This document shows, piece by piece, positions 48,859 through 58,398 of a stretch of DNA of 64,000 nucleotides. Both the position numbers and the translations under genes were made by a program. Under the pieces are notes generated by a model. It did not search any database and was not told the origin of the DNA. It saw only the letters and a list, made by a program, of their open reading frames with translations. Source of the stretch: Sophora flavescens (Eukaryota; Streptophyta; Magnoliopsida; Fabales; Fabaceae); assembly GCA_030762895.1 (NCBI GenBank), contig JAUPTC010000091.1:1-64000 (forward strand), read 5' to 3'. Numbering within the stretch: the stretch's first letter is position 1; each line of letters starts with the position of its first letter.

Positions 48859-50040
48859 AACATCATCCTCGTTTTCTACATCAAGACCTTTATCAGTATA
48901 GGTCATTCGTCAGAGTAAAACATAATTAAAGAAAATAAAGACATCATTATTCAACACCAGAAAACTCAAAAACTAAGTAAAGAACCACTACTACAAAAAG
49001 AATGGCTCTCATCAGCCTGATATACAAACCATCATAAGCTACCACTACCACAAAAAGAAGAACTAAACAGTCCTAAGCTGGTCAACTAGTGAAAACCATT
49101 AGGGAGACTGCCATGGTCATCCCTATCAGGAGAATGATAAGGTGAAACTACTCCTACTCCCGCCTCAACCGCGGGGTTAATGTCCTCATCAAGTGGGTCA
49201 TACACAGTAACCTTCTCGTCCTCTTGAGGATCCTCCTCAATCATATCATGCTCTTGAGGGTCCTCCTCAATCTTGTCATCCTCCCATGCGACAAGGATCA
49301 GAGGAGCTGGTAACTCGGCAAGCAAGGGGGACTAGGGTGCTGCTCCAGTTGATTATTTTAAAATTGGAGGCTGGTGATAAGTGTTTCCTTGCTCCATCAA
49401 GGTCCTCAAAGAAAAGCCAAATAGGCGGTAACGGAACTTCTATGGTCTTCACACTATGTGAACATGATGTAAGTCCTGCTTCAGTACCCTTTGTAGTGAG
49501 CACTGGCCCGGAGTAGGTAACGCTTTGGGTTCCTGGGTTGATTACCCAAGCGCTCCCATCATCAACATGCTCAAAGGCCAGACGCAGAAACCCTGAGGAT
49601 ATCAGGTGATTCAGGGGATCCACCGTACACGCAAAACAAAGATACCACAAATAGAAACAAAATAGAAATAATGCAAAGGTGAGATACCGACATATGAGTT
49701 CATCGAAGTAGCCAAAAACACGACTCACAGACAATAACATATGACAACAATAACTTATAGGCATAATATAACTCATAGTCATAATATCACAAATATTCAA
49801 ACATGGATTCATACCTGATGAGTGTGATTCCACATCATCTTTATCTATCATTTTGCATGCATTTTCATGTAGTTTAGGCATATTTTTATTAGATTTTAGA
49901 TTAATTTTCCTTTGGAACTGGTAAGGCGGTTTTCGTGTGTTGTTTTACAGATATCAAGGGTAAATTGCTCAAGATCAACCATGATGAAGTTTGGATGAAG
50001 ATGGAGCTTTAAAACTGAAGAAAATGAGCCAAACAGAGCC

Positions 50041-50331
50041 CATCACGGCCTAGCCGTGATGCCCATCACGGCCATGATCGAGCAAAACTGAAAAAGAAGA
50101 AAGGCTGAAGTCAGAGTCTGTCACGGCCTGGCCGTGATAGCCATCACGGCCGTGACCCAAAACCACCACAAGTCAGAGCACATCACGGCCCAGCCGTGAT
50201 TCAGAACACGGCCACAAAAGGAGCACTCGCGTCGCGAGAACTATGTTCGCGTCGCGAACTAATGGATCATGCAGAACTGCCAGAAGCAGAGACCGTCACG
50301 GCCAGCCCGTGATGGCCATCACGGCCGTGAC
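50041..50331. repeat. Palindrome array in the 5' LTR of element 1
   Basis: Four composite units of a 19-base inverted repeat (ATCACGGCCTAGCCGTGAT or a variant such as TCACGGCCTGGCCGTGAT) are each followed after a few bases by ATCACGGCCGTGA, a perfect palindrome, or a decayed form. Two further palindromes, CTCGCGTCGCGAG and TTCGCGTCGCGAA, lie at about 50225-50260. The array sits about 75-365 bp upstream of the TATA box. Confidence 0.9.
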
Positions 50332-50406
50332 GCGCATTACTTGGACCTGAAGAAACCGAAATAGATCAGATTTTGAGTTGGTTTGGGACTCTAACTTCCC
50401 CATTTC

Positions 50407-50414
50407 TATAAATA
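50407..50414 (+). promoter_or_regulatory. TATA box in the 5' LTR of element 1
   Basis: TATAAATA lies in the context CCATTTCTATAAATATGG. The same sequence stands at 56312-56319 in the 3' LTR and 58966-58973 in element 2. Transcription should begin about 30 bases downstream, and that would define U3/R. Confidence 0.7.
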
Positions 50415-51403
50415 TGGACCAGGCAGAGGCAGAAAACATCAGACCTTTGGGGCTACTACTCTAGGCATAGATTATAGATCTCTTCTCTTCTCCTCTCTTC
50501 TCTTTTATGATTTTCACTATGTTGTCAACCCAGCTTGTCATCTCCATGGCAAGACTGGAGTAGTAGTTAGTTTCTAGGGACTAGGGCTCTGCCCGAGGTT
50601 TGTAAATGACGTTGATTTGATGTAAAATCGTTGTTGATTTCGTTATTGTTTTAGATCTGATTTTTAGTGTGTTAATCACTCATAAATTTCGGCAACCGTT
50701 TATTTGCGTGACGTAGACGTTCTAAGGAGGAACCTAGCGGTGAACTTAGGATTTCTAGGGTATTTCACTCGTAAAGCCCGGTAGCCACTGGTTTGTGAGA
50801 TGTGAATGATCCAAGGAGGAACCTAGCGGTGAACTTAGGTTATTTGCATAACTGAGACATTCCAAGGAGGAACCTAGCGGTGAACTTGGGTGTCGGACCT
50901 ATAGAAGTCAGACTTGGGACTGAAATCACGAGAGTTAGAAGCCGTCCCTCGAGGAGCAACGAGTTGTCACGGAACGCAAAGGGTCTAATCTAGGATCGAC
51001 TACCACGAGAGTAGGGGTCGGGTCAATTGGGCACGGCTTTTGTAACCCGAGAGGGAGCTTAAGCTATCAGAGGATAAACTCGCCTTCAAGGCAATTTCGG
51101 TAATCAACAAAGGTAAATCAAATTAGCAACATAAACAGCCTCAAAGGTAACCCAAATCCCTAGGAATCCGTTTAGATAAAAACCCCAAAAACATTTGTTT
51201 TCTGATTTAATTGATTCTGTTTGTTTATCTCTCAATTCAAACCTTTTTCAAAACACTCTAAAAGTCCAGATCTAATCGATTCAAATTAATTGCGATTCGG
51301 GAACACAGTCTCTGTGGGTTCGATATCTTTTATTACTTGACGGCAATCCGGTACACTTGCCGGAATCGCACGCGCGCGCACTCTGCAGCGCACATCAAGT
51401 TTT

Positions 51404-51421
51404 TGGCGCCGTTGCCGGGGA
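51404..51421 (+). other. Primer-binding site for tRNA-Asp (element 1)
   Basis: TGGCGCCGTTGCCGGGGA is complementary to the 3' end of plant tRNA-Asp over 18 bases and lies six bases after the LTR end. A tRNA-Asp primer is typical of the Athila/Tat branch. Confidence 0.85.
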
Positions 51422-51560
51422 CTGTGCCTTTTCGAATCTCAATTCAAATTTTGAATTAATTTTTCTGGACCCTTTTCTTTTTGTTTGATTTTTATTTCTG
51501 AAATATTTAAAAAAAAAAAAATTCTTTTCCTTCTATTGTATCCATCTCTCTGTGTGTTAT

Positions 51561-52565
51561 ATGCAAAGATCTCTAAGTCTTGGGAGCCTTGGTGAGATTG
51601 ATCCGGAGATCGAGAGGACCTTCCACAGACGTAGAAGACTACAAAGAGACGAAGAAAGGTTGAGTCCCGTTCCACTCATGGCGAATCAACCGGATACAAA
51701 ACCTTTGAAGGACTACGCAGCCCCAAATGCGAGAGGCTTGCGAACTAGGATTGCAAGGCCAGAGATTGAGGCGGAGAACTACACCATACCGCCCATGCTA
51801 ATCAACATGATTAGGCAACATCAATTCGGAGGATTGCCTTCGGAGGACCCGACCGATCACATAGAGACATTTTTAGAGTTCACCGATGCAATCCGGATTC
51901 ATGGAGCCTCAGTCGATGTTGTACGTTTGAGACTGTTCCCCTCATCTCTCACTGGAAAGGCGAAGGCCTGGCTTAAGCAAATCCCCGCTAACACTTTGAC
52001 CACTTAGGACCAACTGGAGCAGGCGTTCTTGGAGAAATTCTTCCCTCCATCCAAGACGGCCTACATAAGGACCCAGATCACCGGCTTCTTCCAGAAAGAC
52101 GGAGAATCATTATCAGAAGACTGGGATCGCTACAAGGGACTGCTGGAGTCGTGCCCACATCACGGACTCGAGAGGTGGTTAATAGTACACACCTTCTATA
52201 ACAGATTAGACTACTCTTCGAAGGTGTCACTTGATTCTGCAGCCGGTGGAGCGTTTATGAATAGGCCTCTCACTGAGGCATTCAACATCATCGAGAATGT
52301 CGCCACCAACTACCACCAATGGGGATCCGAAAGAGGTAATAACCCGAACAAGATTTCGGGGGGTAAGTTTGAGGTAAATAGCACAGATCTTATTATGTCG
52401 AAGATAGACTCACTTAATAAACGTTTTGATCGGCTTGAAAGAGCTAATGTGAGTGCATTAGGTGCTACTAACCTTGTTTGTGAGATTTGTGGAATGCAGG
52501 GACATGACATGATGGAATGCCCTCGTGGCATCGCTCATGGATCCGTGCGCCGGGTGAACAAGTGA
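51561..52565 (+). pseudogene. gag: gag of TR-GAG element 1, one nonsense mutation
   Basis: Gag forms the capsid particle and packages the RNA. The ATG at 51561 opens MQRSLSLGSL; an ATG farther in (MANQPDTKPL) is an alternative start. The Retrotrans_gag capsid domain covers roughly residues 75-255 with GKAKAWLKQIP, EKFFPPSKTAYIRTQI and ESCPHHGLERWL. A CCHC zinc knuckle CEICGMQGHDMMEC lies near the C-terminus. A TAG at 52005-52007 replaces the tryptophan codon found at that place in element 2; beyond it the frame is open again to 52563. Against element 2 there is also a 12-base in-frame insertion after the knuckle. Without suppression of the stop this copy makes only the N-terminal 148 residues. 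Confidence 0.88.
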
Positions 52566-52583
52566 ATTCTTGTAACAACTACT

Positions 52584-53896
52584 ATGATACGAACCCGAAG
52601 CTGCCCAACTATGCTCCCCCAAATCCCTACAACCAAAGAAGGAACAACCCTTACCTCTCCTACAAAGCAACTACAAAGCAACACGCTCAACCATGAGTTC
52701 CAAGAGGGTCAAGGTAATAAGAGAGCAAGATCGGGGTATCCTCGTGTACAAAGATCTAAACTCAAGACTTTATTTGAAAGTTTTGTTGAAACTCAGACAA
52801 AACAGAATGAGGAGTTTAGACAACAAGGAAGGGCAGTGAGTGAAGCAATAAAGGAGCTAGCATCTAAGGTAGACAACTTAGCAACTCATAACAAGATGCT
52901 AGAAACCCAGATTGCCCAACAAGCCAGTACGTACTCGAGACCTAAGGGTGCATTCCCGGGGCAACCCGAAGCAAATCCCAATGAGCATTGCAATGTCATA
53001 CACTTGAGGGATGATAAGCTTGGGGTGGGGGTAGCTGAAATGGAGGTGGAACCGGAGGAGGACACGAGCGAAAAGGAAGAGCCGAACCAAGCACGCCCCT
53101 CCACCACCGTACCAACCCCCGATACCTTTCCCACAAAGATTGGTCAGGAAAAAGCAAGTAGATGTAGAAATTAAAATGCCTACTAAACTGAAAGACCCAG
53201 GTAGTTTCTCCATCTCTTGCTCGATCGAACAACTGCAAATTGACCAAGCCTTATGTGACCTAGGGGCTAGCACGAGCTTGATGTCCCTCACTATCATGGA
53301 AAGGTTGGGAAGCAAAAAGTTGAGACCATTCAAATTCCCCTTACAATTTGCGGATGGCTCAACTAGGACTCCTCTAGGCATACTAGAGAATGTTCCTGTA
53401 AAGGTAGGGAAAATTCTCATCCCTACCGACTTCCTCGGTATTGGACATGAAAGGGAATTCCAAATTCCCCATCATTTTAGGAAGGCCATTCTTGGCAACC
53501 GCTGGAGCGGTAATAGACGTAAGGAATGGCAAACTCTCTCTAAATGTAGAGGAAGGTAGGGTAAATTTTCAGTTGACTAACTCTTGTAACAACCCTCCTT
53601 TTGAGAGTCATGTGTGCAGAATTGATGTAACGTCTCCAGCGGTAGAGAAAGAACTTAGCATGGAAGCAACCCCAAAGATATGCAAGGCTAATGATGCACC
53701 CAACAAAGGTGGTGAAGTTGGAGTTGCTGTCCATGCGGAAACACAACTTCCTCCGGGAGGAAGGAAGGCTAGGAAGCTCCGAGAGAAAAGAGCGAAGCGG
53801 AAGCATTATTGGCCGTATGAGCATAAACGGCTTTTTGAAGGAGTTCCTTGGAAGAGAAGTGTGCCTGCACTTCTACGCCCAGCCGACCCCGGTTGA
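52584..53896 (+). pseudogene. Protease region of TR-GAG element 1, frameshifted
   Basis: After gag the coding sense continues in other frames. A linker predicted to be coiled coil comes first (LASKVDNLATHNKMLETQIA, near 52855-52915), then an acidic segment (EVEPEEDTSEKEEP). The aspartic protease follows, with active-site motif DLGAS at about 53258 and a flap/body reading LQFADGSTRTPLGILENV. A one-base insertion near 53433 shifts the frame just before the conserved ILGRPFLATAGAVIDVRNG. The reading then ends with a basic tail (RKARKLREKRAKRKHYWPY) and a stop at 53894. No RT follows. In Athila elements the protease is the first enzyme of pol, so what is seen is gag plus protease with the rest of pol deleted. 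Confidence 0.8.
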
Positions 53897-54104
53897 CTTG
53901 AGGAAGTATGGTCAAGCTTAAGACCATAAATAAGCGCTTCTTGGGAGGCAACCCAAGTTTTTCTTTCCCTTTTTCCTTTTTGTTTTTGATTTAACCTCTT
54001 GAATAATTTGAGAAGATCAAGAGGCAAAAATATCATTAATAGGTTTGTCTAGTGTTTTCAGGTTGAGTAAGAGAAGAAGAGCATAAAAAGATAAAGTCAG
54101 AGGC

Positions 54105-54327
54105 CATCACGCCCTGGCCGTGACAGTGGTCACGGCCGTGATAAGCTGAATAAGAACACAGAAAAGATCACGGCCTAGCCGTGACAACCATCACGGGCGT
54201 GATAAGTAGGATGCCAAGACCAGAGAGCATCACGGCCTAGCCGTGATGTAGATCACGGCCGTGACAGGGCAACTCCTGAGGACAGAATTGATCACGGCCT
54301 AGCCGTGATGAGCCTCACGGCCGTGAT
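54105..54327. repeat. Palindrome array in the 3' internal region of element 1
   Basis: Four composite units (19-base inverted repeat, 4-6 base spacer, 14 bp palindrome) are spaced by 15-25 bases of unrelated sequence such as GCAACTCCTGAGGACAGAA. They lie 200 bp after the protease stop and before the long non-coding tail. Confidence 0.9.
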
Positions 54328-55682
54328 AAAATTTCCACCCAAGTTTTGATTGGAATGTGAAGCCAACACCCGCTACCGACTCGGTAAGTTGTTCCATTTT
54401 TCTCCTCTCTCCGACTTGATTATTTACATTAGAGACAATGTAAGTAATCAAGCTTGGGGTAGGGGTATTTATTTTTGCATTTGCATTGTTGCATTCATAT
54501 TGCATTCTCATAGGCATGGATTGGTATGATCACATTCTATAGATTGCCCCTCACTTAGAACATGCATCCGATTGTAAGAACTTGGAGCCTAATGAATTGA
54601 GATAGTGAATTTTCGAACCCAATTTTTCATTATTCTTGTGATATGGCTAAAAATAAAAATTCTTGAGATAGTCATTTGATAGTTGATAATTAGCATGTGG
54701 TTCCTTAGACTTGTGTACCTCACTGATTTTTGAAACTACTAAATGTAAGATTTTGAGCCAAATAGGGGTATCCACTAAATCTACCCCATTTCTTGTGATA
54801 GAGTGATTTAATTCCTCATGGACTGTATTTTCTAGAACTTGACTTGAAACCATTTCAAAACTTAAAAAATTTTGAAAGCATTTTTGAATATGATTGAGGC
54901 ACTAGGTATTTTTCCGGCCTCCCGAGCTTTGAATGATAAATGCTACCCCTTAGTTGCCCAATTTTGAGCCTAAAGATAAAATACTTTTCTTGGTACCTTG
55001 AATTACTTTGATAAATAATGCTTGGTATGGCACCTTTTAAAGTATTACAAAAAGGGCAAAATGGTAGTTGGAAAAAGAATGGGATGAAAATATTTCTCTT
55101 GAGCTATAAATCTCCCCTTCTCCAAACAAATAAAAATGAAATGAACAGAAAAAAATTGGAGAAGGGGATGACAAAGAAAGTGAGAAATGAAAAAAAAAAA
55201 AGGGTGGAAAAAGTAAATCAAATCCCCCAAAAGGTATTTTAGAAGGTGTCATACTTTGTAATGTTTGATAATCTGTCTAGCCTTCTTGAAATTCCCTTTC
55301 CTTGATTTTCCCACCTAATAATAAATCCCATGGCCACATTAGAACCAAAGGAAAAGACCTCTTGATTCTTAAGTGTTTTCATAAATAGAGTAGAGATTTG
55401 GTTAATAGTCAAGCCTATGATAAAATACTTTCCTTGAGGAAATGGAGTGAATTGTCAATAAACCCTAAAACACTTGAGTGAGGTGAGATGAGTGCCCAAA
55501 TCAGTGAGAACATGAACTTGAAGAACCTAAGCTTCTAATTGGACTTGAACTTGATTATCTCTTAAGTGCTTATTAAATATGCCTATCACTTGGATTAGCT
55601 TCTAGGGTTCTTGGTTCATTATCCACGCTTTGATTGATTTATCTTATGGCCTGAGTAATTGCTTGAGGACAAGCAAAGTTTT
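54328..55682 (+). other. Non-coding tail of TR-GAG element 1
   Basis: It contains a second AAGCTTGGGG tract (54450-54459), short A-rich frames that are not conserved as protein in element 2, and an A/G-rich stretch (55120-55210). This is where an autonomous Athila would carry its env-like region. I find no coding sequence. Confidence 0.6.
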
Positions 55683-55697
55683 AAGCTTGGGGTGATT
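55683..55697 (+). other. Polypurine tract of element 1
   Basis: AAGCTTGGGGTGATT directly precedes the 3' LTR. The same AAGCTTGGGG core occurs at 53016 and 54450, which may act as additional plus-strand start points. Confidence 0.6.
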
Positions 55698-57301
55698 TGA
55701 TGAGTGTGATTCCACATCATCTTTGTCTATCATTTTGCATGCATTTTCATGTAGTTTAGGCATATTTTTATTAGATTTTAGATTAATTTTCCTTTGGAAC
55801 TGGTAAGGCGGTTTTCGTGTGTTGTTTTACAGATATCAAGGGTAAATTGCTCAAGATCAACCATGATGAAGTTTGGATGAAGATGGAGCTTTAAAACTGA
55901 AGAAAATGAGCCAAACAGAGCCCATCACGGCCTAGCCGTGATGCCCATCACGGCCTAGCCGTGATGCCCATCACGGCCATGATCGAGCAAAACTGAAAAA
56001 GAAGAAAGGCTGAAGTCAGAGTCTGTCACGGCCTGGCCGTGATAGCCATCACGGCCGTGACCCAAAACCACCACAAGTCAGAGCACATCACGGTCCAGCC
56101 GTGATTCAGAACACAGCCACAAAAGGAGCACTCGCGTCGCGAGAACTATGTTCGCGTCGCGAACTAATGGATCATGCAGAACTGCCAGAAGCAGAGACCG
56201 TCACGGCCAGCCCGTGATGGCCATCACGGCCGTGACGCGCATTACTTGGACCTGAAGAAACCGAAATAGATCAGATTTTGAGTTGGTTTGGGACTCTAAC
56301 TTCCCCATTTCTATAAATATGGACCAGGCAGAGGCAGAAAACATCAGACCTTTGGGGCTACTACTCTAGGCATAGATTATAGATCTCTTCTCTTCTCCTC
56401 TCTTCTCTTTTCTGATTTTCACTATGTTGTCAACCCAGCTTGTCATCTCCATGGCAAGACTGGAGTAGTAGTTAGTTTCTAGGGACTAGGGCTCTGCCCG
56501 AGGTTTGTAAATGACGTTGATTTGATGTAAAATCGTTGTTGATTTCGTTATTGTTTTAGATCTGATTTCTAGTGTGTTAATCACTCATAAATTTCGGCAA
56601 CCGTTTATTTGCGTGACGTAGACGTTCTAAGGAGGAACCTAGCGGTGAACTTAGGATTTCTAGGGTGTTTCACTCGTAAAGCCCGGTAGCCACTGGTTTG
56701 TGAGATGTGAATGATCCAAGGAGGAACCTAGCGGTGAACTTAGGTTATTTGCATAACTGAGACATTCCAAGGAGGAACCTAGCGGTGAACTTGGGTGTCG
56801 GACCTATAGAAGTCAGACTTGGGACTGAAATCACGAGAGTTAGAAGCCGTCCCTCGAGGAGCAACGAGTTGTCATGGAACGCAAAGGGTCTAATCTGGGA
56901 TCGACTACCACGAGAGTAGGGGTCGGGTCAATTGGGCACGGCTTTTGTAACCCGAGAGGGAGCTTAAGCTATCAGAGGATAAACTCGCCTTCAAGGAAAT
57001 TTCGGTAATCAACAAAGGTAAATCAGATTAGCAACATAAACAGCCTCAAAGGTAACCCAAATCCCTAGGAATCCGTTTAGATAAAAACCCCAAAAACATT
57101 TGTTTTCTGATTTAATTGATTCTGTTTGTTTATCTCTCAATTCAAAACTTTTTCAAAACACTCTAAAAGTCCAGATCTAATCGATTCGAAATTAATTGCG
57201 ATTCGGGAACACAGTCTCTGTGGGTTCGATATCTTTTATTACTTGACGACAATCTGGTACACTTGCCGGAATTGCAACGCGTGCATCTGCAGCGCACATC
57301 A
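55698..57301 (+). repeat. 3' LTR of TR-GAG element 1 (1,604 bp)
   Basis: It is nearly identical to the 5' LTR. It has one additional copy of the 23-base unit with ATCACGGCCTAGCCGTGAT near 55945. The palindrome array is 55923-56235 and the TATA box 56312-56319. Most single-base differences are transitions. Confidence 0.93.
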
Positions 57302-57927
57302 ATACCCGATAACCATCGTATGTTTATAAGAATGCATGACACTTCAACATCAACTATCTATTTCGTAAGATCTGGAGATCCTAACTTCTCTTCATCGAGC
57401 ATGATATGCCGCAATAACCCCTAACACAATTGTTTCATGTGAGATCTGCCTCTCAATTTAGGTCTGATCCCCAACTGTTCAAAGGTATCACATTAAACCT
57501 AAATAATATTAAATAATTCCCTATTGAGTACATCCGTGCAGGGTAGTCGATTTCCACGACTCGAGGTTGCAAAGCCCCGACCTTTCGTGGAGTTCGAGCC
57601 CGGATGTCCCTAAAGACCCGTTTCCTTGGCCCTTAACTATCCAACTTATCAATCCATTTATGGATTGTAGCTCGTCAATGTGGTGGCACGTCTGCCGTTT
57701 TCAAGCATGTAAAACAGTTTTGTTGGCTGTTTTTCTTTTCGTTTGTTTCTTTCAACTTTCATTCTTAGTACAGGACATACAGTCGGAGTACTCGTTTACA
57801 AAACTCTAGGCCGAATCACTGGTCATGAGGTTTGTTCACTTTTGACACGAAGTCAAGTCGCCAACGTAGGATTCTTAAATCCGCGACAACATAATTACTC
57901 ATCAGAACACTAGTTTGACGTCTCGAT

Positions 57928-58398
57928 TGAGACGCCCCGACATCCCATTAAAGAAAAATTATTAAAACCTAATCGTTCTATTAGCGTTAAGAGGTTATAT
58001 TAAAACGGTGGAAAAAATAAAACTTAAATATAAACAACTATCATACATACATACATACATACATACATACATACATACATCACATCCTGGGTACAATACT
58101 GTAAAGGGAATCCCATCAGGAAGATCCCAATATGTACAGATTGGTAACATGACAAAAATACATCAAAACACTGAAGGAAAGATGCCTCACCGACTCTCAA
58201 CACCTAGTCCCCTCTCAAAATACATGAAAACCTCACACACACCTATACAGATAGCATTGGCCTGAGCCATCACAAACTACTACCCTGGCTACCACCCTGG
58301 GGTCTCGACGGTCCTGCTACTCCTCCGCTACCGCTGGAAGAGCTCCTATCTGAAGGCCTCTGGAACATCCGTCGGTAGACTCTGCTATCTCTGGAAGG
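57928..58398 (-). mobile_element. LTR-like sequence (copy F), cut by TR-GAG element 2
   Basis: The plus strand begins TGAGACGCCCCGACATCC, the distal-end pattern of this LTR superfamily, inside or directly after copy E. It includes a CATA microsatellite and a CTACCACCCTGGGGTCTC segment, then stops at 58398 where TR-GAG element 2 starts. Its other part lies outside the window. A candidate target duplication (TCGAT, 57923-57927) cannot be tested. Confidence 0.4.
58042..58080. repeat. (CATA)n microsatellite
   Basis: Nearly ten uninterrupted CATA units. Confidence 0.95.

Larger units (their letters stand above)
49816..51397 (+). repeat. 5' LTR of TR-GAG element 1 (1,582 bp)
   Basis: It begins TGATGAGTGTGATTCC and ends GCGCACATCA. 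It contains the palindrome array 50041-50331, a TATA box at 50407, and three direct copies of AGGAGGAACCTAGCGGTGAA (about 50735, 50816 and 50864). Confidence 0.93.
49816..57301 (+). mobile_element. TR-GAG element 1: complete non-autonomous Athila-like retrotransposon
   Basis: The element has two LTRs (49816-51397 and 55698-57301), a tRNA-Asp primer-binding site, gag and protease remnants, a polypurine tract and 5 bp target duplications ATACC (49811-49815, 57302-57306): 7,486 bp in all. The internal 4,300 bp has no reverse transcriptase, RNase H or integrase. The protease region is followed directly by a short basic tail, a stop and then non-coding DNA. This is the layout of TR-GAG elements, which rely on enzymes of an autonomous relative. 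The LTRs differ at roughly 15 sites plus one 23 bp unit, so insertion was recent. It interrupts LTR copy E. Confidence 0.92.
48644..57927 (-). mobile_element. Large LTR (copy E), split by TR-GAG element 1
   Basis: The plus strand starts TGTAACGCCCC at 48644 and soon shows TTGCTGGTTACTTTCGGAAA, the same block as copy B. The LTR runs to 49815 and resumes at 57302 after the retroelement. The resumed part is collinear with copy C (AGAATGCATGACACTTCA near 57330, then GGCACGTCTGCCGTTTTCAA near 57690). It appears to end, or to be interrupted again, at 57928 where a new LTR-like start begins. The part beyond is not present in the window. Sense strand is taken from the family. Confidence 0.6.

Noticed and set aside
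48659..48859. Frame of 66 codons ending in His/Thr repeats
   Set aside because: It is generated by the CA/TA microsatellite inside LTR copy E.
49276..49881. Minus-strand frame of 201 codons spanning the left edge of TR-GAG element 1
   Set aside because: It crosses the LTR copy E / element 1 junction at 49815, so it is a chance fusion of two repeats.
52899..53420. Minus-strand frame of 173 codons
   Set aside because: It is the antisense of the protease region of TR-GAG element 1 and has no independent support.
54105..54327. CRISPR-like appearance of regularly spaced palindromic repeats
   Set aside because: Repeat units differ, spacers are short and variable, there are no cas genes, and the array lies inside a plant retrotransposon.
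55018..55252. Lys-rich plus-strand frame and its hydrophobic complement in the tail of element 1
   Set aside because: It is not conserved in element 2, where A/G-rich insertions break it, and its composition explains it.
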